A stretch of 28,318 bases of DNA from a virus. A program made the position numbers and the translations under genes. The notes beneath the pieces are model-generated. The model made no database searches and was not told the origin of the DNA. It worked only from the letters and a program-made list of their open reading frames with translations. The stretch covers positions 1 through 28,318 of IMG/VR virus record IMGVR_UViG_3300021347_000023; one strand, 5' to 3'. Positions 19,827-28,318 of this stretch are shown piece by piece. Positions within the stretch are counted from its first letter, which is position 1; each line of letters opens with the position of its first letter.

Positions 19827-22800
19827 AGTCCTAAGTCCTTTAATGTGCCAACAAATATCTTGCTTTTAAATTCATTACCCTTGTAGTTGCTTATCCAGTC
19901 TCTAAGCTTTGCATACTCATCAGGAAGAACAGAGTTTATTTGTCTTTCTAATTTGCTAAAGTCATATGTATCTGTAACATAAACCTTGTCACCTTCTACA
20001 GTTACGCCCCCTCCACCTACAGAAAATGCAGCTTCTTCTGTGGGTGTAATGTCACCAGACTTCATACGAGCTTCTAAATTGTCACGCTTTCTTTGCGCTG
20101 CGCTGCCAACCTGCGCTCTAACATTAGATTCTTTTAAGTTGTAGTCGCCATAGTCAATAGTGCTTTTGTTTTTACTTAAAGCATTAGCAGCAGCAAAACC
20201 TAGAGCCTCAATGACTTGTGGGTTATAATCATCTTCTGTTTTGTCGCCAGCAAGCGGGTTAAAAAACGCAATAAGGTTTTTAGCTACTTGAGATTGTGAA
20301 GCATTATAGAAACCTTTTAGCGTATCCACAAGACTTTCTTGGTCTTCCATCTGCTTTTCAGATTCTATCTCAATATCTTTAGGCTTAAACTCTATTGCTG
20401 GTAGTTTTATTTCTTTGGGTTCTTCTGTAGTACCCACAGTGTTTTCTGCTGTACGCCCTTCAGAACTAAAATCAAGGTCTGGTAGTTTAGTGTCAGACAA
20501 ATCGGGAGCATCAGGTGTATTAGCTTCTCGCACCTGCTCCATACTCATATCGCCCATTACATATTTTCTAAGGTCTGGAAGTTTTGCTCCGCTTAAATCT
20601 GTAGCAGCGGGTTCGCCTGTAGCTCCAGTTACATTTTCTGCTGTGCGTCCACTAGAACTAAAGTCAGCCCCCAGTAGTTTTCTTAAAGCTTTAAAAGTTT
20701 TTCCCGCTTGTGCAGAAACAGCCTCGCTTGCATCAGATACTATGCTTCCAACACTTTCGGTTGTTTCAGATACAGTATCTAATAAGCTTTCACCGACCTT
20801 AGATGTGCCTTCTTTAGCAGCGTCAATTGTTTCTGATATTGTACTTTGTACATTTTTAGAAACATTTTCTACAGTTTCTTTAATCTGCTCCACTTCTTTA
20901 ATAGGCTCTGCCTGCTCAATAACTTTAGCTTGCTTTGAAATATCAGACGCATCCTCTTTTTCTATAATCAATCTTTGTCCGGCATAGATTTTGTTTACAT
21001 CTTCAATTTTGTTTATTCGAGCAAGGTCATCCATTGAAACTCCCTCATCTAAAGCAATCTGAGAAAGTGTATCGCCTTGTTGAATTACGTATCCACCTTC
21101 TGCAAACATCTCTTGGCCTTTACGTAAGTCGGCTCTCATCTCTGGAGTTATTTCAATTGTAGGAAGCTTAACGGTTTTATCGCCTTGCTTATATTCTATC
21201 ATTTTAATTTCAGTATCATACTTCTTAGCAAAGTTATTTTTCCAAAGCTTTTGTAGGGTCTTATCATAGAAATCAAAAAACTTTTGACCGCCTGCTTTAA
21301 ATGTCATGTCGGCTGATAAAGAATATTCGCCATCATCTTTTTGCTTAGAGCTTAAAAGTTTTTCTGCGTTTTCTTTACCTATCATTTTAGGCAGCTTTTT
21401 TTCAACTTCATCAAAGTTATCAAAACTTAACACAAAATCATTATAGCCTTCTTCTCCTTTTTTAACGCCTTGCACAAGCCAACTTCCTTCGCGCTCAGGA
21501 TTGGAATCAGGATATAAAAGAACTTTAGAAACTTCTGCTAGCTTAGCATTTCTTTCAGCCTGCATTCGTCCAGTAGTTAAAGCAACTTGGTTATAGCCCT
21601 CTTCTGCTGCTACCATCATAGCCTTACGTAAGCCCTGAAGTCCCCAACGCTTTTCAGATTTAAAAGGAAGGTCTGGAACACTAGGTGCAGTACCAAAAAC
21701 TACAGAATCTATTTCTGCATCCATTAAAAGTTCTTCAAATAATTCATCTTTCTTTTCTTCAGAAACATCTAAGCTTTTTATTTTTTCTCTGCGCTGGTTA
21801 AAAGTTTGTTTCTTTAAAGCTTGTTCTTTAGCTTCTTTTGCGGTTAAATAACCTTTACCACCTATACCCGTAGCTTCTTGATGAGCATCTGCTTGAATCT
21901 CATCTACAAGAAGAGTTCTGTTAAATGCATCATCAACCTGCTCTATATCCGCTAAACGAACATGAGCTACAGGATTTATAAGTTCTGGAAAGTGTGTATT
22001 TTGGTAATCTAAATCTACTTTCTTAAATTTACTAGGTAATGTAAACACAAGCTCACGATAGTTTTGAGTATCTTGACCTTCAAACGCATAGTCTAAATGC
22101 ATGTCAACAGTTCTAAAATCTCCAGTAGTTTTTTCCCACTCTCTAAACTTTTCTTCAATCCATCTATCAACATCCTCTTGCTTATAATCTAGCTCTTCCA
22201 TCATGTCTACATCGTGAGGATAGTTTTCATTTGCCCAAGCCCAAAACTCATCATCAGAATCTAAATCATCTGATAAAGTATCTATAGGCATGTCATCTGC
22301 AACTTCGTCTGGGTTTTTGCTTGGCTTCCCAACATAAATATCAAAGTCAAAACCAGTTTCTTCAAAGTGTTGTACCACTTCTTCTTTTGTAACTGGTTTA
22401 TTATTTCCAAACTTTTCAGCCGCACCTGTCCAATCTAGCTCTTCTTCACTTACACCTTTCTTTTTAATTTCATTTAAAAATGCTTGTCCGGCTTTTGGTT
22501 TAGAGCCTTCAAGTTGTAGCGCTGATTTATGTGCTTTACTATAAAAGCCTGACTCCATTTTAGGTGCAAAAGCTTTAGCTGCTTGTGTAGCTCCACGTAC
22601 AACGCTGCCAAAGGCAAAGCCGTGTCGTGGGTCTTTTTTATCAAAAGACTTTGAAGACGATAACTTAAACTGCTCAGGCTCAAATAAAATATAAGAGTAC
22701 GAGTCTTCGCCAACATAACTAGGTTCAGCAGTATTACGATATTTAATAGAATCAAAGCCTAGCTTATTTATAAAGTCTTTAAACTTCATGTTAAACTCAG

Positions 22801-25800
22801 CACGTTGCAAATCCATTTCAACTTTTTCTAGTGGAGTTGCATAAGGTTTAGAGTCTATGCCGATGTACTTAACAAAATCAAATGACTCGTCTTCTAATAT
22901 ATCAATAATGTCAATATCTTCTTGAGTTATCTTAGCGCCTTGAGCTTTAGCAGACTTTAACAAAACTCCGATAGATTCCATATCTTGAATAATATGCTCA
23001 GCTCTCCAACTTGGCATATCCTCATCAACAATCAAAGGTTTCTTTACATCAATATAACCTTCTTGTACTGTATACGGTCTTATCTTTTTGTCAGTCCCCT
23101 TCATTTCTTTTGAAATATATTCAAAGAATTTATCGTAAGCATCAGGCTTAGGTGCTGTAGGGTTTCCGGTAAACTGTTTCATCAACCGCATTGCTGCTTC
23201 TTGGTCGTTGCCAGTAAACTCTAAAGCCATATCCCTAATCATTACTTTGTCTGCTGCGCCTTTAGCACCTACGTGTGTACCTATTTCACGAGCAAAAGGA
23301 AATGAAATATTGTAGTCTGCATTTTGATAGCTTGACACAACGCGATATACAGGGTCTTTTTTCTCCGAGTTTTGTACATACTTTTCCTGCGCTTCTTTAC
23401 GGGCTTGAGGAGAAAGTATCGTGCTATCTTCTGGAGCAGCTTCAATACGTGGAGTTTTAAATCTTGAAAAGTCTACGTTGCCTCTGGATGCTACTTTAAC
23501 CATAGCATTTTTAGACAGCTCAAATGCTCCTTTTTCGCTTAGCATTGGGAAAGTATTTTTTAGTTCTGTTCTAAAATAATCGTGCATAAAGTCTAACGAG
23601 TCTTCATCAAACTTATTAACAGAAGCTTTTTGAATTTCTTCTGGAGATAATTCAATACGAGCCTTATCTACAAAAGCTTTAATGTTTTTAATTTCATTAC
23701 TTACTAAAGCTTTTACTACTACACCGCTTCGAGCATCGTCTTCCAAGTCTTCGATGTTTCTTAGAGCCATGACATGCTCTTCATCTAGACCATCGTCCTG
23801 TTGAATTTCTCGCAGCTTAGCTTGAGCATCCTGTGAATTACGCATCTCTAAAGCTTCTTGAAACTTAGGATTGCTGTTTATTTCTTCCAATGTTTTATAT
23901 TTACCTTTTAGCTCATTTACAAGATGAGCCTCAGTCAAGTCATATAAATCATATTCAGGAGTTGCAATTATTCCCTCATCTCTAGCAAGAAGCAGATTAG
24001 AGTCTAAACGCTGTGCAGCTTTATCAACTATAGAGTTGTCAATCATTCCCTCAGTAACGCTAGAAATTTTAGCCGCAGTTGACTCAGACATAAATGGGAC
24101 TTCAGGTGTCTCTGCTTTCTTTTTAACAAGATTTGTAAATGCTTTAGCCACAACCTGCCCACCTAAAGCATATCCTATAGGTTTAGGTGTTTTTTCAAAC
24201 TCTGGAATCATGCCACCAAACACATCTTCTTGTGTTCTTTTTAGGCTTCTTCTATAGTGCCTAACATAATCTTCGCCTAATATTTGTTTACCAAAATAAG
24301 TTCCAGAAACAAGTGGAACTTTGTTGCCCATTGTAGGTATAATTCCCTGCTGAATCATACTTAACATATCTGAACCCGCAGGGCCAAAAGGCAGAGTAGC
24401 GTAAGCTAGGTTACTATTAGCATACTTAGCAGCGGTTTGTGAACGCTTTAAGCTGTCAAGCAAAAGACCATTACCGCCCCAACGGGCAATAGCTTCTTTA
24501 GTAATCTCCCACTCAGTTTTACCTCTTTCGTTTTCACCACCTGTACGAGCATAGTTAGTCCACCTAGCCATTCCAGTCATAATAGCACCCGCAGCTAAAA
24601 GCTTAGGAGCATTGCGCTTAGGATTTTTTATCATGGCTTTAGTAGCGCCTTTCAATACAGTGTTTGTAAATGCAGCAGGATAGCTAAGCAGTTGGAACAT
24701 TACCGCAGTCTTAGGATTAGAAAACAACAGTGGTTTAATTCCTGACATTGCAGTAGGCTGTAGAATTACAGAGTTTGTATAACGTGCAGCGCCTCCTAAG
24801 AAATCAGTCTTGTAAAAATCATCAGACGTTTTTGCACCTGCATTATGCCAATCAACAGCTTTTTGCCAATCAATACCTAATTCAGCCAATTCGCCTGCAA
24901 TTGTTTCTCCATCTGAATCTAATGTTTTATTTGTATAACGAGTAGCTAATTTTTTAATGTTATCGTCAATAAGGTTTTTGCCGCTTGCAAATGAAACATT
25001 CTGAACAAACTTAGTCCACTGGTCAAGCAAAGTAATTCTAAAAAACTTATTGCTCGCAGTCTGCAAACCTTCAGAAACTAACTCATCACCTGCTAGTCTA
25101 TCTCCAACTTGAGCTAGTGCTTGGTCTACATGAATGCTAAAGTTACGCATTTCAGACAAAGCTTCTTTAGCAGTTAAGCCGTTTTCTTCCATTAGCTTTG
25201 ATTGCATGTCTTTGGTAATTTTCTTATGAGACATTGACAATGCTTCGCCAAAACCCTTTACAGAATTTACAGCGCCTGCCTTACCAATATTAATAAATAC
25301 TTCTGTTAAACTAGACAGTGTTGCCAAGCCTAACAAAGCTACACGGTTTGTAAAGCTGTAAGCATCTACCGCTGTTTGAGCAGTCTTTCCGTATCGCTCC
25401 ATGCCTTCGCCCGTAGAAGTTCGATATAGTTTTTCTAGCTGACGCTCAATCTTAGGTGTAAAGTTTTGACCTTTGTTAGTCATTTCTTCACGTATACGGT
25501 TAATGTAAAAACCTTTAAACTGTTCAAAGTTGTTTACGCCTAGCACACGATGCTTAGCCACAGACTTACCTACCTGATAAGTATAAGCATGTAGCGAACC
25601 CAAAACATCAGAGTTTAAAAACTCTTCAAAATCTGCATCGTTTCCAATAGTATCAATTTTTCGTTTAGATGAAAAGAAGTAGCCGCTTGAAGTTCCTTGG
25701 TCTACTTGATTCTTAACGTCAAGCATATTATTAACTGTACGCCTAGCCTGCACTTTGCTCATACCTGCTTTAGTAACAAACAAATCTACTAGCTTATTAG

Positions 25801-27409
25801 GATTAGCCTCAATAGCGCTACGACTCCACATACGAGGAACATAGTTATCTACAAGCTTATCAATAACACCTATATCGTTAAGCTGTATACCCATATCTTG
25901 ATATAACTTCTTAGCTTCTGTAGCTGCTTTATTTATTGCAGAGTTAGTTACTTCGTCAAACTGTGTATGTACAATAGGCTTTTCGCTTCTCATACTTTTA
26001 CTAAGCGCATCGTTAATATCTGTAGCAAGTTTAGTATCTATTTCACTCAAAGATAAAGTATCTACAATAGCTCTGAATCTTTCATTATACTTACCAGTAA
26101 CTTCGCGCTGAACTTCAGACAAATCTTTTTCTACAATTTTGTCTTGAGTTTTATATTTAATACCAAACTCATGGCTTAGTTTTTTCTGCAATTGTGCCGC
26201 AGTACCCGAAAACTTCACAATAGGCGAAAGAATACCTGCGCCTTTGCCCAAGAAGTTTCCGGACAAATCTGAAGCAATTGTGTATAAGCCCTGACGAATT
26301 CTACTTGTTTGTCCTTCAACGGTATCTTCAGCATTTGCAGCAGCTCGAATAACAGCTAGAATTTCTTTGCGTGTTTTTTCACCGCCACCTAAATCTTCAG
26401 CAAACTTAGATGCAGCTCGATTTATTGCGTCATCTTCGCCATCTATAACTTTAGCTATAGAACCTTCAGGGCCACCCATGCGTAAGGCTTCGTCAACTAA
26501 GTCTCCACCAGATGCAGGAATAAAATCACCCTCAAGTGCTTGTTCAAAAAGTTCATCAGCATCTTTCAACGCAACTTCTTTAGACGGTTTTGTTCCATCT
26601 CTAAAGTATTTATTAGCTATTTTAGAACCTGCGGCATATAAGCCAACACCAAAACCTGCTCCCAGTGTCGCACCAAAAGCAGTTTCACCTAAGCTATACT
26701 CATCTTTTATGTCAGCAGAAATATCAAGCTCTTGAGCTACGTGTGAGCCTGCTGCACCGTAAGTAGCACCAATCAAAGCTGAAGCCTTGTAAGGGTTTTT
26801 AGCTTGAGCCGCAGCAGTTGCCCGTACAGCATTCATTAAAGTTCTTGTAGCTGCCTGCTGTGCAGTTTTACGTGCAGCCACGCCAGCTACAGAAGTAGTG
26901 CCGCCTGTAACAGTGCCGGACAAAACAGCACCTACAGTTGCTAAACCTTCAGGGCTAAAGATTACATCTGATGTATAATCTCCTATGGCCGACATTGTTT
27001 CGCCCAAACCAGAAAGCTCTGCTTTGTCCCAACGAGATTTCATAGTTCTAAAAGCTTTTTTAACATCTTCAGGCGCATCGTCTAAAGCATTAGCCAAAGC
27101 AAGCGGAGCACCCAAGCGCATGGTTAAATCGCGCATGTATTCAGCGGGGTCAGTGTCTTGTCCCGTAGCAGCTTGGTCAATAATATAACTGCCTAGCCCT
27201 TGTTCTTCGGCTAAGTAATCTGTAAGTTTTTCAAAGCTTGCTTTTACTATTTCATCGTTTTCCCAATCAGTAACCGTATACGAATCAGGAACAGGTACAC
27301 CTTCAATATCTAAATTTAGTCTTTCGCTTCCACGACCTGCGCTGTAATCTTGCCAATCAGAGCCGTCCATAGCTGCTGTTCCAGAACCTTCATACTTTAT
27401 ATATTCCAT
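19823..27409 (-). CDS. Giant multidomain virion protein (2528 aa): ADP-ribosyltransferase-like, EIQ-type module, LysM
   Basis: One open frame of 2528 residues, over a quarter of the window. Its place before the lysis genes and its size fit an injected internal virion protein. Residues 1-1075 are helical with small hydrophobic stretches (SPEGLATVGAVLSGTVTGG, GATLGAGFGVGLYAAG). Residues 1355-1582 resemble the ART-PolyVal ADP-ribosyltransferase of 'polyvalent' proteins (ADYNISFPFAREIGTHVG, then SYILFEPEQF). Residues 1784-1952 hold NYRELVFTLP, DEIQADAHQ (1836-1844) and ALTTGRMQAERN, another polyvalent-type module. Residues 2107-2151 are a LysM wall-binding repeat (YVIQQGDTLSQIA). The tail has low-complexity repeats. 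AAGGG lies upstream of the ATG. Domain calls are from motif memory. Confidence 0.9.
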   Translation of the reverse strand: MEYIKYEGSGTAAMDGSDWQDYSAGRGSERLNLDIEGVPVPDSYTVTDWENDEIVKASFEKLTDYLAEEQGLGSYIIDQAATGQDTDPAEYMRDLTMRLGAPLALANALDDAPEDVKKAFRTMKSRWDKAELSGLGETMSAIGDYTSDVIFSPEGLATVGAVLSGTVTGGTTSVAGVAARKTAQQAATRTLMNAVRATAAAQAKNPYKASALIGATYGAAGSHVAQELDISADIKDEYSLGETAFGATLGAGFGVGLYAAGSKIANKYFRDGTKPSKEVALKDADELFEQALEGDFIPASGGDLVDEALRMGGPEGSIAKVIDGEDDAINRAASKFAEDLGGGEKTRKEILAVIRAAANAEDTVEGQTSRIRQGLYTIASDLSGNFLGKGAGILSPIVKFSGTAAQLQKKLSHEFGIKYKTQDKIVEKDLSEVQREVTGKYNERFRAIVDTLSLSEIDTKLATDINDALSKSMRSEKPIVHTQFDEVTNSAINKAATEAKKLYQDMGIQLNDIGVIDKLVDNYVPRMWSRSAIEANPNKLVDLFVTKAGMSKVQARRTVNNMLDVKNQVDQGTSSGYFFSSKRKIDTIGNDADFEEFLNSDVLGSLHAYTYQVGKSVAKHRVLGVNNFEQFKGFYINRIREEMTNKGQNFTPKIERQLEKLYRTSTGEGMERYGKTAQTAVDAYSFTNRVALLGLATLSSLTEVFINIGKAGAVNSVKGFGEALSMSHKKITKDMQSKLMEENGLTAKEALSEMRNFSIHVDQALAQVGDRLAGDELVSEGLQTASNKFFRITLLDQWTKFVQNVSFASGKNLIDDNIKKLATRYTNKTLDSDGETIAGELAELGIDWQKAVDWHNAGAKTSDDFYKTDFLGGAARYTNSVILQPTAMSGIKPLLFSNPKTAVMFQLLSYPAAFTNTVLKGATKAMIKNPKRNAPKLLAAGAIMTGMARWTNYARTGGENERGKTEWEITKEAIARWGGNGLLLDSLKRSQTAAKYANSNLAYATLPFGPAGSDMLSMIQQGIIPTMGNKVPLVSGTYFGKQILGEDYVRHYRRSLKRTQEDVFGGMIPEFEKTPKPIGYALGGQVVAKAFTNLVKKKAETPEVPFMSESTAAKISSVTEGMIDNSIVDKAAQRLDSNLLLARDEGIIATPEYDLYDLTEAHLVNELKGKYKTLEEINSNPKFQEALEMRNSQDAQAKLREIQQDDGLDEEHVMALRNIEDLEDDARSGVVVKALVSNEIKNIKAFVDKARIELSPEEIQKASVNKFDEDSLDFMHDYFRTELKNTFPMLSEKGAFELSKNAMVKVASRGNVDFSRFKTPRIEAAPEDSTILSPQARKEAQEKYVQNSEKKDPVYRVVSSYQNADYNISFPFAREIGTHVGAKGAADKVMIRDMALEFTGNDQEAAMRLMKQFTGNPTAPKPDAYDKFFEYISKEMKGTDKKIRPYTVQEGYIDVKKPLIVDEDMPSWRAEHIIQDMESIGVLLKSAKAQGAKITQEDIDIIDILEDESFDFVKYIGIDSKPYATPLEKVEMDLQRAEFNMKFKDFINKLGFDSIKYRNTAEPSYVGEDSYSYILFEPEQFKLSSSKSFDKKDPRHGFAFGSVVRGATQAAKAFAPKMESGFYSKAHKSALQLEGSKPKAGQAFLNEIKKKGVSEEELDWTGAAEKFGNNKPVTKEEVVQHFEETGFDFDIYVGKPSKNPDEVADDMPIDTLSDDLDSDDEFWAWANENYPHDVDMMEELDYKQEDVDRWIEEKFREWEKTTGDFRTVDMHLDYAFEGQDTQNYRELVFTLPSKFKKVDLDYQNTHFPELINPVAHVRLADIEQVDDAFNRTLLVDEIQADAHQEATGIGGKGYLTAKEAKEQALKKQTFNQRREKIKSLDVSEEKKDELFEELLMDAEIDSVVFGTAPSVPDLPFKSEKRWGLQGLRKAMMVAAEEGYNQVALTTGRMQAERNAKLAEVSKVLLYPDSNPEREGSWLVQGVKKGEEGYNDFVLSFDNFDEVEKKLPKMIGKENAEKLLSSKQKDDGEYSLSADMTFKAGGQKFFDFYDKTLQKLWKNNFAKKYDTEIKMIEYKQGDKTVKLPTIEITPEMRADLRKGQEMFAEGGYVIQQGDTLSQIALDEGVSMDDLARINKIEDVNKIYAGQRLIIEKEDASDISKQAKVIEQAEPIKEVEQIKETVENVSKNVQSTISETIDAAKEGTSKVGESLLDTVSETTESVGSIVSDASEAVSAQAGKTFKALRKLLGADFSSSGRTAENVTGATGEPAATDLSGAKLPDLRKYVMGDMSMEQVREANTPDAPDLSDTKLPDLDFSSEGRTAENTVGTTEEPKEIKLPAIEFKPKDIEIESEKQMEDQESLVDTLKGFYNASQSQVAKNLIAFFNPLAGDKTEDDYNPQVIEALGFAAANALSKNKSTIDYGDYNLKESNVRAQVGSAAQRKRDNLEARMKSGDITPTEEAAFSVGGGGVTVEGDKVYVTDTYDFSKLERQINSVLPDEYAKLRDWISNYKGNEFKSKIFVGTLKDLGL
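20450..20675 (-). repeat. Internal repeats near the C-terminus of the giant protein
   Basis: Two copies of DFSSxGRTAEN occur at residues 2249-2259 and 2313-2323, 64 residues apart, each followed by a G/T/E-rich linker. Between them LSGAKLPDL and LSDTKLPDL repeat, and IKLPAIEF follows. The DNA copies have drifted, so the duplication is old or under selection. The region is probably a flexible linker. Confidence 0.75.
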
Positions 27410-27432
27410 TAACGCTTACCCTTTATTTATGA

Positions 27433-28318
27433 TTAAGCTTCAAGAGAGCCGTAGTTCTCAGTGTACTTGTTGCGTAAAACTTGCAGGCTTGCTTTAGCTA
27501 GTGTTAGTCTTCTTTTTAAATTTTTAGAAGCACTAGACATGGTAGCTAAACTTGGGTCGGCCATTTTAGTTTCTAATTCTGCAATTTTTTCTACTGTATT
27601 TTCAATTTCTGCATAGTCTTTATGCTGCGGTGAAGTCCATTGTCCTCTTTTGTTTTTTGCTTTTCCTTCAGGCATAAGCAAACTTGTAGTCTCTACACCG
27701 CTTTCTGGTGTACTAGCTTTTACACCTTCTATAGTTTTAGCGGGGCTAGTGCCAGAAAGAAATTCTTTAAACTTGTCTGGATTAGCATCAATAATCTGCA
27801 ACATTCTTTTAGTGCCGCCATAGTCTCTAGGGTTTAAACCTAGTTTAGATGCGGTTACAACAGCAAACATAGTGTTATTTGCTCTTGCTCTAGATGCAGT
27901 ATTTGCTAAATCTGGATTTTTAAAGAAAGACATATTTTCAAATTGACTTACTATGTTTTCTCTATCAGCATCACTTAAATTGTGATAATGGTCATAAAGC
28001 GCAACACCATCGGCAGCTATTCGGCTAATCCCCTCATTACCTGTTCTTAATTTATTTTGAGATGCAAGTTGGTCAATTTTAAACATAGTTGCAAAAGGAT
28101 TGTTTATTCCAGAAACAGGTAAGTCTTGAGGATTTCCAGACTTCATGTTATCTAAAATCAAGCTCAACTGAACTATTCTACCGTCTTTTGCTGTACCCCA
28201 ACCTTGTGAGGCTGCACTTACACCGCCCTGAGAAACATAAGAAGCTATTGTTCCTTTAGCTATTTCAGCAGCTTCAATATAATCAGCATCAGTTTCGTAA
28301 AACTCTCTTTCTTTTAAG
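27433..28318 (-). CDS. Virion-associated protein upstream of the giant gene, N-terminus cut by window edge
   Basis: The frame is open from the right window edge (reading LKEREFYETDADYIEAAEIA) to TAA at 27433, at least 294 residues. A TTG at 28167 is an in-frame Leu, not the start. It is helical and Ala-rich with VSQGGVSAASQGWGTAKDG near the visible start and a coiled-coil-like end (KIAELETKMADP...). No family recognised. It is 23 nt from the giant gene, so a partner in the DNA-ejection core, like T7 gp14/gp15, is plausible but inferred. Confidence 0.8.
   Translation of the reverse strand, partial: LKEREFYETDADYIEAAEIAKGTIASYVSQGGVSAASQGWGTAKDGRIVQLSLILDNMKSGNPQDLPVSGINNPFATMFKIDQLASQNKLRTGNEGISRIAADGVALYDHYHNLSDADRENIVSQFENMSFFKNPDLANTASRARANNTMFAVVTASKLGLNPRDYGGTKRMLQIIDANPDKFKEFLSGTSPAKTIEGVKASTPESGVETTSLLMPEGKAKNKRGQWTSPQHKDYAEIENTVEKIAELETKMADPSLATMSSASKNLKRRLTLAKASLQVLRNKYTENYGSLEA

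Noticed and set aside
20415-20987. 190-residue plus-strand frame opposite the giant gene
   Set aside because: It is the antisense of the low-complexity repeat part of the giant protein, has no ribosome binding site or recognisable motif, and lies against a continuous real frame.
28167-28167. TTG as the true start of the right-edge protein
   Set aside because: The frame continues without stop to the window edge with protein-like sequence and no ribosome binding site before the TTG, so the gene is 5'-truncated by the window.
1-28318. tRNA genes, CRISPR arrays, insertion sequences, attachment sites
   Set aside because: No cloverleaf-like sequence, regularly spaced repeats, transposase or integrase was seen by eye on either strand.

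Overview
The window is a 28.3 kb piece of a lytic, tailed double-stranded DNA bacteriophage genome. It most resembles marine podoviruses with a T7-like replication module and a vitamin-B12-dependent ribonucleotide reductase (the 'cobavirus' type infecting roseobacters and relatives). That placement is inferred from gene content and remembered family resemblance, not from a search. Genes are tightly packed, with many 1-4 nt stop/start overlaps. I see no tRNA, rRNA, CRISPR array, insertion sequence, integrase, T7-type RNA polymerase or recognisable repressor. All recognisable promoters are sigma-70 type with 17 bp spacers, so the phage probably depends on host RNA polymerase.

Layout. (1) 1-1578, minus strand: packaging genes TerS, a small recombinase-domain-like protein and TerL, with TerL cut off by the window start. 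(2) 1579-2404: an 826 bp non-coding control region. It has two divergent consensus promoters with matching spacers, operator-like palindromes between them, and a rightward leader of roughly 640 nt packed with hairpins. (3) 2405-6508, plus strand: the early region. A Lys/Ala-rich protein stands alone, closed by an intrinsic terminator, and is followed by about 16 small unknown genes. Three copies of one inverted repeat with compensatory stem changes sit between them. (4) 6509-8677: a new promoter region, then a DUF932 protein and two MazG-like nucleotide pyrophosphohydrolases. (5) 8678-15005: a promoter whose -10 box lies in a palindrome, then the replication and recombination genes: ssDNA-binding protein, primase-helicase, DNA polymerase A, a zinc-ribbon protein, a PD-(D/E)XK-like nuclease, an exonuclease and endonuclease I. 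(6) 14995-18332: a DUF3310 protein, small zinc-ribbon or membrane proteins, and class II (adenosylcobalamin) ribonucleotide reductase. (7) 18322-28318, minus strand: late genes read leftward, namely a partial virion protein, a giant 2528-residue multidomain virion protein, an M15 endolysin, a 3TM holin and three small very basic proteins.

How it fits together. The divergent promoters at 1614-1760 start leftward packaging and rightward early expression. Early and middle genes handle host takeover and nucleotide supply (MazG-like proteins, RNR). The T7-like replisome copies the DNA, and the nucleases probably recycle host DNA and resolve branches. Leftward late genes build the DNA-ejection apparatus and lyse the cell. 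Portal, capsid and tail genes are not in the window. They are expected to the left of TerL and/or to the right of the window. The least explained parts are the structured leader with its hairpin-buried ribosome binding site, the covarying inverted-repeat family, and the domain architecture of the giant virion protein.
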